Below, in pieces: positions 48,650 to 60,598 of a stretch of DNA of 64,000 bases (its first letter is position 1; each line of letters starts with the position of its first letter). Source of the DNA: Cryptomeria japonica. Its lineage: Eukaryota > Streptophyta > Pinopsida > Cupressales > Cupressaceae. Location: contig NC_081414.1 of NCBI RefSeq assembly GCF_030272615.1, forward strand, positions 822,053,896 through 822,117,895, written 5' to 3'. A model generated the notes under the pieces. That model searched no databases and was not told the DNA's origin. It saw nothing but the letters and a program-made list of their open reading frames with translations. The position numbers were made by a program, and so were the translations under genes.

Positions 48650-48963
48650 AAGAGTTCAAAGTTGGGTCCCAATCCCGCGGAAGTCTGTGGGTTGGCAAAA
48701 TTACTAACTAGAAATAGATGCCCGATTTTTACAAATTGGGTGCCTATTTCACTTTGGACGCTTGAGTCGTGAATAAAATGAGCACACATTTTCAAAAACA
48801 TGTGCCCATTTTGGTTTGGACACCCGAAGAAAAATGGGCACCCGATTTGTAATGCCCGAGCCGTGAATAGAATAGGCGCATGTTTTCAGAAACATATGCC
48901 CATTTTGGTTTGGGCACCCGAAGTAAAACAAGCACCCGATTTATTTTTTACAAATTGGGTGCC
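48650..48963. repeat. 94-bp tandem repeat with inverted GCACCCGATTT/AAATTGGGTGC arms
   Basis: CCCATTTTGGTTTGG recurs at 48805 and 48899, with matching GTCGTGAATA.AAT upstream of each and a further partial unit near 48715. GCACCCGATTT...AAATTGGGTGC at about 48931-48962 can pair into a hairpin. The identity of the repeat is unknown. Confidence 0.65.
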
Positions 48964-50293
48964 TGTGATGGTATGATGAAGGAATAATTATCTAGTCAAC
49001 TACTGAGAGGGGGGGTGAATCAGCAGATATAAAAAACTGATAATAAACTTCACCAATCAATCTCTCAAACTAAAATTAGAATAATAACTCTGTCAAGATA
49101 AAAAATCATAAGATAAACCGGTTGTCTATTACAACAAATTAACAGTAAACAACTTCTTCATACCTCAATACTTTTGGTTACCATGACTTATCAAAAATAG
49201 TTAAGTAGTTAAGTAAATCAACCTTGAAAACATAACCACATAAACATTCACCACTTGACACAAATATTTTTGACATGGAAACCCAAATAGGTAAAAACCA
49301 CAATGAGATGAGACTCATGAGATAATATCTGAACTCTTTTGAAGTTCGCCCCATTAGGAGCCTAGCCTGTTAAAGCTTTACAAAAAGTCTTGTTAAGAAC
49401 TGATCCTGTTAGGAATCACCCAGTTAAGGGATTGAATACAAATGCCTTGTTAGAAGAAATATCCTATAAGGAGTAACCTCAGTAAAGGATTTGAAAATCC
49501 AACCTAATGGACTACCTTGTTAGAGCTTACCCGATTAGGGGATTTCAATTCTACTGCAATTGTTACAAAACAACAAGAGTTTGCTGATATGTCTGAATAG
49601 CACTACACTTGCTTAATTAGATCCATTTTATGCTCCTATCTGCCTTTACTCAAACTGCAGATACATCATCCGGTTCAACAACCACACACTCAACTAAACT
49701 ATGACTATCTATTTGCCAACTCTCTAAAAAACTAAACAACTTCATCGACCTTAAATACAAATCAATCGGGTCGGTAACACAACAAAAACCTAACTCTCAT
49801 TGAGATTACAAAAAAATTCGGCTCAAGTATGACCATTGGGTTACATAGAAATCTCTACACATAAATCAACAAAACCTTGATCTTTCCTTGATCATTGCTT
49901 CATTGAACTTAGTAACTCATCACGTGCTCTGCATTAGATGCAATACATTTGCTCATTCCCTAGACAAAAAAATGTTACAACAACTCGCCAAAATTTCTTG
50001 GAATTGTCTTCATACACTAATCATGTGTGTCATCATCATTACTGCTCATCATCAGATTATAAACCAATATAACCAATTCACAAAACTTAATCGGTTAGGG
50101 TTTATCAAAAACAATAGGTAGGGTTTACCGATTACAAAAATAGATAAGGTTTACACCAGTTACCTCAGAAATTCTTCCTATCAGTTATAGTAACAATATC
50201 ACAACAATATTAGCAATATCATTATCAGTTTAATTGTTGACATCAATGACAACATAACATATTATTAATGCAATTTTCATGCAAATGCCAACA
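48964..50293 (-). repeat. Copia 2 LTR
   Basis: It ends GCAAATGCCAACA before a polypurine complement (ATCTCCTCCTTTGGCAT). The outer edge is TGTGATGG or TGATGG at 48964-48966. It shares ACTGAGAGGGGGGGTGAATCAG and the repeated TTAGGAG/AGGGATT module with copia 1. Confidence 0.85.
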
Positions 50294-50620
50294 ATCTCCT
50301 CCTTTGGCATTGATGGCAATACAAATATCAATACCATTGATTGTTGCATGATTGTGAATAGGAATCTTGGTTTACATTACCAAGTATTCACCATGCTCAC
50401 TATGTCTTCAACTTATTGCTGGATCTCCTTCCCATAATCACATAATTCTTCTCCCCCTTTGACAACAATACCAAATTGAAAGAAAAATGTAATGTCAAAT
50501 TTCACTGTGCATCATCAACAATCTGCAACTTGATGCTCCCCATGTGGAATACATCCACTTCTACAGCAATCCTCCTGTAAAATTCTGCAACTAGCTCTAG
50601 GACTGATGTAATCTACATCA
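50294..50620 (-). promoter_or_regulatory. Polypurine tract and 3' non-coding region of copia 2
   Basis: On the minus strand, ATGCCAAAGGAGGAGAT abuts the LTR, and a second tract, CAAAGGGGGAGAAG, lies near 50450. Confidence 0.75.
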
Positions 50621-51060
50621 TACTTAACTAACTTCATGAGGAGGGACAACCCCTAACTGACTTCTAAGATATTTAAAAGTAGTCTTAGGTAGAGGTTTAG
50701 TAAAAATATTTGCAAGATGCTCCTTGGTAGAAACATGCTTCAAGATAACATCTTTAAACTGAACTCTTTCCCTCAAGAAATGATACTTCAATTCAATATG
50801 CTTGGTTCATGCATGGAAAATAAGGTTCTTGGAAATATTTATGGCACTTGTGTTATCACATAAAATCTTTATAGGTTCTGAAATCTTCATCTTAAAACCT
50901 TCCAAAATTTGCCTCATACATATAGCCTGCCTGTAATTCATGTAAGCTGCAACATACTTAGCTTCAGTAGTAGATTGTGAAGTACAACTCATCTTCTTAC
51001 TACTCCATGAAACAAGCCTTCCTCCAAGAAAAAATACTCCACCAGTCAGACATCAACATT
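50621..51060 (-). pseudogene. Copia 2 RNase H
   Basis: STTEAKYVAAYMNYRQAICMR and ILCDNTSAINISKNLIFHA are standard copia RNase H motifs. Stops and a frame change separate it from the C-terminal part. Immediately upstream, the KVYTNADWAGN start of the domain is duplicated. Confidence 0.9.
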
Positions 51061-52100
51061 TCCTGCCCAATCTTCATTTGTGTACACCTTCAAGTAAAAA
51101 TTTCCTGCCCAATCTGCATTTGTGTACACCTTCATGTCAAAATTTCCTCCATATGGATACCATAACCCATAATCAATAGTACCTTTCCAGTATCTAAAAA
51201 TTCTTTTGGTTTCTATTAGATGTGTTTCCTTAGGATTCTTCTGAAATTTAGCAACTATGCCAACTACATGAGCTATGTCCAGTCTGCTGTGAACAACATA
51301 GTGCAATTTCCCAATCATTGACCTTTATTCCTTCTCATCAACATATTTGGAGTCATCTTCCTTAGACAACTTACAACCTATAACCATAGGTGTTCCAGCT
51401 AGTTTACAGTCACTCATGCCAAATGTTTTCAAGACCTCTTTCACATACTTAGACTATGTGATGAAAATACCATTCTTCATTTGTTGTATTTGCAAGCCTA
51501 TGAAATTTTCTTTATTTCCCCCAGTAAAGACATTTCAAACTCATTTTTCATTTCATTTGTAAAATTGTTGCTCATGTCATCATTACCTCCAAATATGATA
51601 TCATCAACAAATACTTCACTGACTAGTATTCTATCTCCTTTAGATTTGAGATATATGTTACTATCATCACTAGTTCTTAGAAAGCCTATCTTCATCATAT
51701 GTGTATGAAGCCTTTCATACCATGCTCTAGGTGCCTGCTTTAATCCATATAAAGCTTTACACAATCTGCATACCATTTATTCCTTATCATTCAGAGCATA
51801 ACCATCTGGAAGCTCAATGTATACTTCTTCTTCAAGTATCCCATTCAAAAATATTGACTTAACATCCATCTGGTATACCTTGAATTTATTATGTGCTGCA
51901 AATACAAATAAAGTTCTGACACCTTCCAGTCTTTCCACTAGTGCAAAAGTCTCACAATAGTCTTCTCCTTCCTCTTGTGCATAACCTTTGCAAACCAACC
52001 TAGCTTTATTGTGAACCACAACACCATCTTCATTCAATTTGTTCCTGAAAATCCACTTAGTTCCTCTCACATTTTTATTTACCGGTCAGGGTACTAGGGT
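51046..52100 (-). pseudogene. Copia 2 reverse transcriptase
   Basis: Pieces at 52070-51777 (MRGTKWIFRNKLNEDGVV, YQMDVKSIFLNGILEEEVYI), 51776-51498 (CKALYGLKQAPRAWYERLH and EVFVDDIIFGG) and 51318-51046 (IGKLHYVVHSRLDIAHVVG) follow one another in copia order. Each is cut from the next by a stop or frame change. Confidence 0.92.
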
Positions 52101-52659
52101 CCATGTGTTTTTCTTCCCAATTTGATCTAATTCCTCCCCATAGCTTTAACCCAATGATCATCACGAAATGCTTCCTTAGCAGTTCTTAGTTCAATAGTGG
52201 AGATCATGCAAGAATTTTCTATGATTCTTCTTCTGGTTAGTACTCCAGCATCCTTATCCCCAATAATCTATTCAGGATTGTGATTTAGTCTAACATATCT
52301 TGGAATAACATGATCATTATCTTTAGGTTCAAATTCTTCATTATCATCATCTTCTTCTGAATTTATTTGTTCTAGTTGGACTAATACATCAATATTTTCT
52401 TTGCCAGTTTCAGATTTCACAGTTTTTGGTTCCAAAAATAAAATTCAAGGATCTTCATCCTTTTTCTCTAATCTAGTTTCCTCTAAGACTTTAGGAAATT
52501 CATCTACTCGAGCAACAACACTCTCAACAATTCTCTATGTTTGGTTGTTAAAACATTTGTAGGTCTTACTCTTGTTGGAATAGCCAACAAATATAACTTC
52601 ATCACTTTTAGCCTCAAATTTGCTAATATAATTGTGTGTGTGAAAAGTGGATCTGTATC
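52101..52659 (-). pseudogene. Copia 2 integrase C-terminal part, truncated
   Basis: On the minus strand HNYISKFEAKSDEVIFVGYS is followed by KTYKCFNNQT, a TAG, RIVESVV and an acidic linker leading into reverse transcriptase. The reading stops making sense at the junction with the next LTR near 52650. Confidence 0.85.
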
Positions 52660-53629
52660 TGTAAGCACAACACTTCAATCAAGTCATTACATGCATGGTT
52701 AGATAGATATAAATATGAATAATAAAACCATAACAAATTGACCCATTGCCTTCTAAAAGATGTGAGTATAAGATTGCTCTCAGATTATAGGCAATACCAG
52801 TGACTAGACAACATCAAGATGAAGGATTTTATCTATATGAACATGATGAATGCTAGATGGACGCAATATTAATCTAACAAGATTTTTGTAGTATTAAGCT
52901 AAATGATCTAATCAATGTGAAATAATTAATATGCAATGAGCCTAGAGCAAAAACAGTATAATAACGATGTATTCTCCAGCCTCTTTTGAATGAGAGATGA
53001 GCCTAAATTTATAGAAAATTCAGAAAGAAACCAATGGCTAAGATCAAATGATGATGAGCGGTCAAGATTTTCCAAGAGGAAGCACAATCCAGGTGAATTG
53101 ATGTGATTGGATGCTTTTCACAGTTTTAAAGGAAATTGAACTAAAATTAAGATAAAATTAGAAAAAAACTGATTTATTCTCTATTTCATTCAATTTTGAT
53201 ATTTGATTGTTTTAATTGCTTTCTTTGAGATTATTTATCAATTTTTAATTTGTTTTTCAAGATTGTCTCCAATTGATTTCTTTCTCAATTAATTCCTTTC
53301 TTGGTCAATTAATTCCTTTTTTTGATTTATTTCCATTTTTGAAGATTTGTGCTCATTTGATTTATTTAATTGAATTAATTCTACTTTTTGATGATTTAAT
53401 GGCAAATTGATTTATTTTAATTAATTGTTTAAAATGATTTACTTGGAATGATTTAATTAATTAAATAAATATTTAATTAATATTGAGTGATTGATTTTGC
53501 CATTTGATATTGATGATTAATGAATTAATTGTGTGCTCAAGATTGATTTAATTGCCTTTGGTTAGGACCCGTGTGATGTTGTCGAGATTAGGGGCCCATG
53601 GTTTAGATGACCATTTTTAGGGTATTACA
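52660..53629 (-). repeat. 3' LTR of Tat element 2
   Basis: On the minus strand it begins TGTAATACCC after the polypurine tract and ends GTGCTTACA. A TATAAATTT box lies at 53005-53013 on the minus strand. The outer edge was set from the TG...CA pattern and the end of copia similarity. Confidence 0.75.
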
Positions 53630-54719
53630 TTTTCTCCTCTTTGAATTAATGTGTGAGCAACACGTTGGTTCAAATAATAGTTGATGTCTAGGAGATGCCA
53701 GTTCTGAACTTGATTGATAATAGACTAGCTGAAAAGTGAGGTGTTTAAGCTTGATTCAAAGTGACAAAGTTGAATGAAGTCTGATTAAAGCGATATCATT
53801 CCTGAACTTGATTGAACTAGGAATGATAGAAAACAAAAATACCAAACTTGAACTTGATTGATCAAGAAGTGCATCTTATTGATCTAGAACTTGATTGAAC
53901 TTAGATATAGTGAGTGATGATAAAAATTGATCTTAAACTTGATTGATCAAGATACGATGAAGATAAACTATTCAGCTTGATCAAGAAATGAATACTGAAC
54001 ACATGCTTAGATTGAGTGTGATCAAAGATACTCTTTAAACCCTTGATTGAGTTTAAATGAATAGTCAACTTGATGAAAAGTGATGAAACTGATTAACGTT
54101 AAGAGATAGATTCATATGAAGACAAATATCAACTTGATTTGAAGCTATGAAACTGATATGCCCCTAGCAATTGATTTGATTCAGATGATTGAGAGATCTC
54201 AACTTGATATAAAGCGATGAAGTTGAGATGCCCCTAGTGATGAGGACTTGATTGATTTTCTTTAGTTGAAAAAGATGTTTTGCTCAACTTTCATTGAAGA
54301 TTTGAAAATTTTCTTGACATTTGAAGATGTAAGGTCATAAGGTCACAAGTATGCCCCCTTGGGAGCGAAATCGAAAGATAGTGAGGGTACATGATGATAG
54401 GCAATTTTGAGTGATGATAATGATTTGAGCACAAATTGATTCAGAGGAATTTTTGAAAATTTTGCGTTGATTGATAAGGAATTGAGCGTAATTTTGATTT
54501 GTAGAAATTTCGTGTTGAGTGATGAGAAATTGAGCACAATCTGAAGAAGGAATGAGCTTTTGATGAAAAAAAGCACTAAGTGGTCCAAATTTTGAAATTG
54601 ACTAGCAAAATGATCTCGAATTTCAATTTTGATCCTGAAAATGGACTCAAGACGATCAAATTAGCTAAGGGTACAATTTTCATGTCCATCGGAGCAAGAT
54701 GAAAAATTAGGTTTTTGGC
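53630..54719 (-). promoter_or_regulatory. Polypurine tract and 3' non-coding region of Tat 2
   Basis: The minus strand reads AATTCAAAGAGGAGAAAA up to the LTR. The rest is built largely of AACTTGATTGA-like words. A TATGCCCCCTTGGGAG motif at about 54342 also occurs in Tat 1. Confidence 0.75.
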
Positions 54720-54726
54720 TATATAT
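54720..54726 (+). promoter_or_regulatory. TATA box of the antisense PMD gene in Tat 2
   Basis: TATATAT lies 80 bp before the PMD start codon, at the place corresponding to the box in Tat 1. Confidence 0.55.
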
Positions 54727-54799
54727 GAGACAAAAGTGTCATTTTCAATTCATTTTAACCCTCCAAGTTTGAAAATTCAAAAAGCCTTCTGCGAAGAAA

Positions 54800-57234
54800 A
54801 TGGTGGTCCCTACTCATCAGCATCAATTCAAGCCCCAAAGAAGACATAATCAACCCCAAAACTATGAGCCAATGGTAAGTGATCGATCTTAAGCTTGTTT
54901 GTGTTTCCAAATTTGATTTTTTTTGTTCATTTTTCAAGTTTTCCGCATGTTTGGGGTCGGGTATCACATTTTATCGTGTGAGATAGGATCTTGTCTCGTA
55001 CGAGAAACTAGAAAATTTTCTTTCATCATTTAAGGCCATTAGTTTTGTCATTCTAGGGCCACCCATTTGTCGTACGATAGGTCTGTAAAAAGACCATTTC
55101 ATCGTACGGTGTCTAAAAGTTTGTCGTTTGATCTTGGTTTGTCATACTAGAGCTATTCCTAGCTCATACGAGATGCTACTTTTTTGTGTTTTGTCTTTCA
55201 AGAGATAGTAAGCATTTTTGAGGGTGTAAACGTGAAATTTGGATTTTGCATTTGACTTAGTTGGATTTGCATGATATTTTACTTCTCTTGTAGACTCATT
55301 TGGAATGTTTTTTGACACTTCGTGATTGGGTTGTTTTGCAGGTTTATTTATCTCCTATGTTATTTAGATGCGTGTATCCTCCCATGATGACATTAGTGCG
55401 ACATTTATCTGAGGTTGATCAAGCTCATATTAACTTGTGCGGCTTAACTCATTTGTTGAGAGTACCCGATATCCGTGTGAACCACGAGATGCTCATGGTA
55501 TTGGTAGAGCAGTTTCATTCAGAGCATAACACATTTCATCTATCGGTGGGGGAGTTGACCATCACTCCTGAGGATGTATACAAGATCCTCTGTATCCCTT
55601 TTGTTGAGGATAAGGTGGATTATGATTCAGAGCACCTTCTAGGATTGCAGGCAGTCAGGCATGTCTTTAGTGATCCCGACATTTTGACTCGGTCCATGAG
55701 TTGGGATATTCTTATGAGAAGGTACAATGAGGAGTATCCTCTGGCATGCATCCTAGCAGGATTCATAGGCTGTTTTCTTATGCCAGACAGAGGGTAGCAG
55801 GGCTTCCAGTGTGGATGGGGCCGGATGTTAGAGAGGTTGATAGAGACCCCTCAGAGACTTGGTTGGGGCTCTTGTTTATTGGACCACATGTATCGAGAGA
55901 TGCATGAGATTGTATACAAAGATGGGCGGAGCATGGCCACTGGGGTATATATTTTGTAGGTGTGGGCTTGGGAGCACCTTCCCATTTGTCGACCAATAGT
56001 AGCTGACAGCAGAGAGCTTGGGTAGCCAATCATTTATAGGTATGCCAAATATATTACATAGCCCCATCTGGGCAAGACAGATTTTTGGAGACGACAGCTC
56101 GATGACCTAATAGCCATCGTATGGAGACCTGATAGTCATGGGATGACAGGTGGCTAGTTAGCAGGGACCTATTTGTTACATGCCCACTGATCAGGAGGTC
56201 ATAGACCATTGTGGAGCAATTTGTCATTTCTTGAGTGATGAGGTAGTATGGTCAGCCTCAGGGGGTCTCGTAGGAGTATAAAACTTATGCTCGGTATGCA
56301 GATGAGGAAAGATAGGGATGGTCTCCATGGTTATCATACACTTTGGTGATGCAGGAGTTGATAGGATTACATCGTCTGAGGTGGGATTACATGGACGATG
56401 TAGCAGATGCAAGCGTATTGCCCTAGTATAGAGATCATTTTTAGTAGCATCCATTCTCATGATTTACAGATCTAGGTGAGCAGGGTCCTCATATTGAGGA
56501 TGTTGAGGATGATGCACCTGCATTGGCATAGGGACAGGGCTAGAGGTAGGGTTAGGCATGAATATCTGAGGCTCTGCGATGGGGTAGTGGTGATCCAGGT
56601 GCTAGCAGTAGCACTAGCAGAGGATGGACATGGATAGAGAGTCAAGGGCAGATCCCTAGGGTGAGTGGGTGGGACTGAGGAGGAGCGAGCAGCTCGTAGA
56701 CAGGTTCAGCAGTAGAGGGAGGAGCAGGGTGGAGCGACAGGTAGAGATGGGGGTGGAGAGCTTGTGAGAGAGAAGGGCACAGATGTTGGATGGTCAATGA
56801 GGGCACGTCTTGCAGAGCTGCAGTCACAGGTTAAAGTGGCTCAGACTCAGCTGGTGGAGCAAGATCGAAAACTTTTTGAGGTGAGGGCCAAGTGGGATCA
56901 CCAGATTGCCAAGGTGAGGGACGAGCGGGATCACCAGATCACATCTTTGAGAGAAGAGTCAAGAGAAGAGATAGAGGCTCTATGATAGGAGGTCCTTCAC
57001 CAGAGTAGTAAGGTAGCTTATTATGTGGCAACATATAGTTTCGTAGTTCCTATTGCGTAGCAAGTGATATCCTACTCACAGTACATGGCATGATCAAAGG
57101 GAGTGCGGGCACCTTGTCAGGATCCCGGGCATCAGGCTCCTCCTCTTCCATTAGGTGATGAGGGAGAGGGTGCTAGTTATATTATTTATTTTTGTATCTC
57201 AGATATTTTTTGTAGACACACCCATTTTTTGTAG
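54800..57234 (+). pseudogene. Antisense plant mobile domain (PMD) gene of Tat 2, two exons
   Basis: Exon 1 is 54800-54874, 25 codons (MVVPTHQHQFKPQRR...), with donor ATGGTAAGT. The intron is 54875-55341 (467 bp) with acceptor TTTTGCAG. Exon 2 starts at 55342 in phase 0 and is open to TAG 55795. It encodes LTHLLRVPDIRVN, then EQFHSEHNTFHLSVGELTIT and PEDVYKIL, then LACILAGFIGCFLMPDRG. The same frame goes on past scattered stops with VWAWEHLPICRP (55960-55995), an RG-rich part (near 56530) and a coiled coil (56800-56985) to about 57234. HNTFHxxxGExTxTPxDV and WAWEHxPxxRP are PMD hallmarks. Full length would be about 655 codons. The gene faces pol across a 1.6-kb spacer. Confidence 0.82.
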
Positions 57235-58873
57235 CCTATATGATTCTTTCTCTGATGGGAGTTTGTATATGTCGTTTGACATCATTTTGTACTTATAGAC
57301 TTGACATGATATATATATATATGAGATCCGATTTGACTTCATTGTACTTGTGTTGATTCATTTATGAGATGTCTTTTATATGCTTTATTCTATATATATG
57401 CATTTCTTTTCAGCATGAATGTATGAATGCAAATGATCATGGATGTCTATTTTTCTTCCTTTTCATATACAAATAAATGATAATGCAAATGAGTAATGAG
57501 TAATGCAAAAAAAAAAAATTCATTTTCTTATGCAATAAGATGAATGCAAATGAGTGATGATGAATGTATGAATCTATATTAAATGCTCATGTATGCAACT
57601 AACATCTCAAAACACAAGTACTTGATCGGAGAAATGATGAAAAGAGACCACTTAGCGAAGAAATGATGAAGCTTTCAACACTAATTCAGAAGATAGAGAA
57701 AGCATTTTTACTATACTGAAATCACTTGAAATGCACAAAATGCAGGATGAAATGCAAAATGATATGCAATCCTAAACCTAGTCACTAGACTTTTGAAAAG
57801 CTTAATCATCATCATTGAGCATTGTACAATTATAGTAGGCAAAGTAGAGTTCCTTTCTTTTCATGTGCAATATTAAGGATCTTGTCCGCAATGACCTTTT
57901 TTCATTCATTTCCTTGGACAGATTACCCATGGACCCAGATTGCACAATAAATAAATTCCCTCAAAACAAACAAAGAATGATGGGAACCTCCTTGTAGCAT
58001 ACAAATAAGCGGAGTTGAGGTATGTGTGGCGATTTCACCTTAATGTGAAGGAACTTATCATAGACACCCAACTAATTTAGATGTTTCTAGATCATTGGGA
58101 TCATTCCTACAAGCAGAAAATAAGAAAATATTATGCCCCCAATCCTGGCTCCTCTTAGTCATGATAGACTTCCTTGAGTTACTCAAAGGGATAATAATTG
58201 AAAACCAATATAAAAGACAACACACAAAGAAAATTTCCATGCATATCTTAAACAATTTAGTGATTGTTTTCAGTAATGTTTTGCTTGTGTACTCAGTGAT
58301 AAAACTCTTCAGTAGTCAGGAGACACGTGATTGACTCAGAGTGGATGACCAAGTTTCACTGATGGAAAGATGACTTGTTTGACACTTCTTAGGATAGGTA
58401 ATGTCCTCTTGTCGATTACCTAAGACTAGGACATTGATCAGTTTCAAGCCATGAGGGTTTCAACAAACCAGGATGTCACAAAAGTGACTGAAATATGTAC
58501 AAGCGAAAGCAAAGATGCATGAATGTGGGAATGCCAATGTTGCATTGATAGATGGAGCACTTCAGTACAAGAGGCACTTGTTTGCTAGGTTTTCACCTGC
58601 TTGGCATAGATGCATATATATTTTTACTAAGGTGCCTGTTTACCAGGTTTTCACCAGGGCATTTTCTCTCTTTTTTCCTTTTTTCTTCTGTTTTTCTTTT
58701 TCTTTTCTGCGGGACTTTTTTTGATTTTTATGATTTCTTCTAGACATTTTCCAATTTTTATGATTTCTTTAGGACTTTTTCTGATTTTTATGATTTTTTT
58801 CAGGACTTTTTATAATTTTTAGGATTTCTTTCAGGACTTTTTCCGCTGTAAAAGCTGCTAGAGAAGAGAATAT
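57235..58873. other. Spacer between PMD and pol ends, Tat 2
   Basis: AT-rich, with AATGCAAATGA words (57420-57560) and a T-rich tract at 58660-58840 made of repeated TTTTATGATTTCTT units. Neither of the two short ORFs at 58515-58743 shows any domain. The arrangement matches the spacer of Tat 1. Confidence 0.6.
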
Positions 58874-60060
58874 TTAGGTGAAGAATTTCTTCAGATGGAT
58901 GGTGTTAATCAGTTTGAGGAGCTGTTCTCCTTCCAATGTTGAAAGTTGATAAGCACCAGAGCCAAAAGTTGTAGTAATGATATAGGGACCCAGCCAGTTG
59001 GGTTCAAACTTCCCTTTGTTATCTCAAAACTGTTGATTTTTAGGATTCTCTCTTAGAACTAAGTCACCAACCTAAAATTCTTGATGTCAAACTTTCTTGT
59101 TATATCCTCTAGAAATTCTCTTTTGATACACTCTAAGATGATCAAATGCCACTTGTCAATGCTCATCCAACAATTTGAGCTCTTGCAACCTAAATATTCT
59201 ATAGTCTTCATCAGTAATAAGACCTTGCAAGGAAACTCTTAGAGATGGTATTTCTACCTCAATAGGTAATACTGCTTTGGACCCATACACCAAAGAGAAA
59301 GGTGTAGCCTTAGCAAGTGTTCTGATTCTTGCTCTATAAGCCCATAATGCAAGATTGAGCTACAGATGCCAATCCTTCCCAGATTTGTTCACTGTTCTGT
59401 GCAAGATAGTCAGTAGGTTTTTGTTAGATGCCTTTTCTTGTCCACTACCTTGAGGGTAATATACTGAGGACCAGTGTTGCTTGATTTTAAATTTCTCACA
59501 GAGTTCATCCAGATCTTTGTTCTTGAACTATCCTATATTGTTAGTTATAATGGATGAAGGTATACCATACCTGCAGATGATATAATTAAGAATAAAGAGA
59601 GCTACTTGTTTGTCAGTTTCCTTGATGAGCGGAACCGCTTCTACCCACTTAGTGAAGTACTCAGTGGTAGTGATAATAAATTTATGTCCATTAGATGATG
59701 CAGGATATATTTGGCCTATCAGATTGAACGCCCATTGTTGGAAGGGCCAGTGTGTCACATAGGGTATGAGATCCCTTGCTAGAGCATGTATAAGGAGCCC
59801 ATGCAACTGAAACTTTTCATAGGTTTTAGCAAATTTTATAGTTTCCTTCTCCATGTCTTGCCAATAGTAGCCAACCCTTAGTAGTTTGTGTGCTAAAGTC
59901 AGACCCTTCAAATGAGATCCACAAACACCTTCATGAACTTCAGATAATGCATGTTGGGACTCCTCAATTTCTAGACATCTAAGCAAAGTATTATCTAAAC
60001 CTCACCTAAATAGGTTGTTAGCAATGATGACATACCGTGAGGCATTTCAAATTAGGTTTT
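58874..60060 (-). pseudogene. Tat 2 integrase
   Basis: The zinc-binding region has HEGVCGSHLKGLTLAHKLLR, but the expected C-x2-C is YEKF, so both Cys are replaced. The core reads WAFNLIGQIYPASSNGHKF (first catalytic Asp now Asn), TTTEYFTKWVEAVPL and SSIITNN, then WSSVYYPQGSGQ. The C-terminal part is PNWLGPYIITTTFGSGAYQL, ending at 58874. The 152-codon open part is 59986-59528. Stops are frequent. Confidence 0.92.
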
Positions 60061-60241
60061 GTTTTTCATTTCAGGAAAGATTGGTAGGGACAACTTGGTC
60101 ACGCAGGTAAGATTAAATGTGGCTATAACGAGATGAGTCATGTCCAAGAATAGAATAGACTACCTGGGACTCAGGAGAATTATAGGCAGGGTAATGTAAC
60201 TCTTCCACCAGGAATTCAAAGCAAAAATTAGACTCCTGTAG

Positions 60242-60598
60242 CTATGGTATAGATGCCAAAGTAGCCATTGCATCCACTGCTCTATTTGCTATTCTGGGGA
60301 TCTGCTGAAATGATATGGAGGTAAAATATTGCTTGAGATCATCCACCATTCTCTTGTAAGGCATCAGTTTCTCATCTCCATAGATGTGTAATTCCATGAT
60401 CTTCCATTCAATGGCTAGCTTGATCCCATTTACCAAAGCTTCATATTCTATAATGTTGTTTGTGCAAGGGAAGATAATCTTGTAAGCTTTTGGAATTGAG
60501 TATTTCTGGGGAGTAATAGATAGTATCCCAACACCAAAACCATGTTCAGTGAAAGACCCATCAAAGAACATCTTCCATGATTGTTCAGTAAGGTGCAT
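60242..60598 (-). pseudogene. Tat 2 second (archaeal-type) RNase H
   Basis: 118 open codons: WKMFFDGSFTEHGFGVGILS (DGS with catalytic Asp), NNIIEYEALVNGIKLAIEW (catalytic Glu), LHIYGD (where Gly-Asp-Ser is usual) and PRIANRAVDAMATLAS. This domain, in addition to the RT-linked RNase H, is the diagnostic mark of the Tat lineage. Confidence 0.92.

Larger units (their letters stand above)
48964..52659 (-). mobile_element. Ty1/copia element 2, truncated in integrase
   Basis: On the minus strand it keeps part of integrase, reverse transcriptase, RNase H, the polypurine tract and one LTR (48964-50293). Its gag, protease and 5' LTR are gone: integrase similarity stops at about 52650, where the LTR of Tat 2 begins. 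It is a relative of copia 1, with the same LTR-end motif and polypurine style. Confidence 0.88.

Noticed and set aside
55778-56067. Minus-strand ORFs opposite the PMD exon
   Set aside because: Shadows of the PMD frame, which has recognisable motifs there (VWAWEHLPICRP).
58515-58743. Phe-rich ORFs with a signal-peptide-like look
   Set aside because: They arise from T-rich TTTTATGATTTCTT repeats in the Tat 2 spacer.
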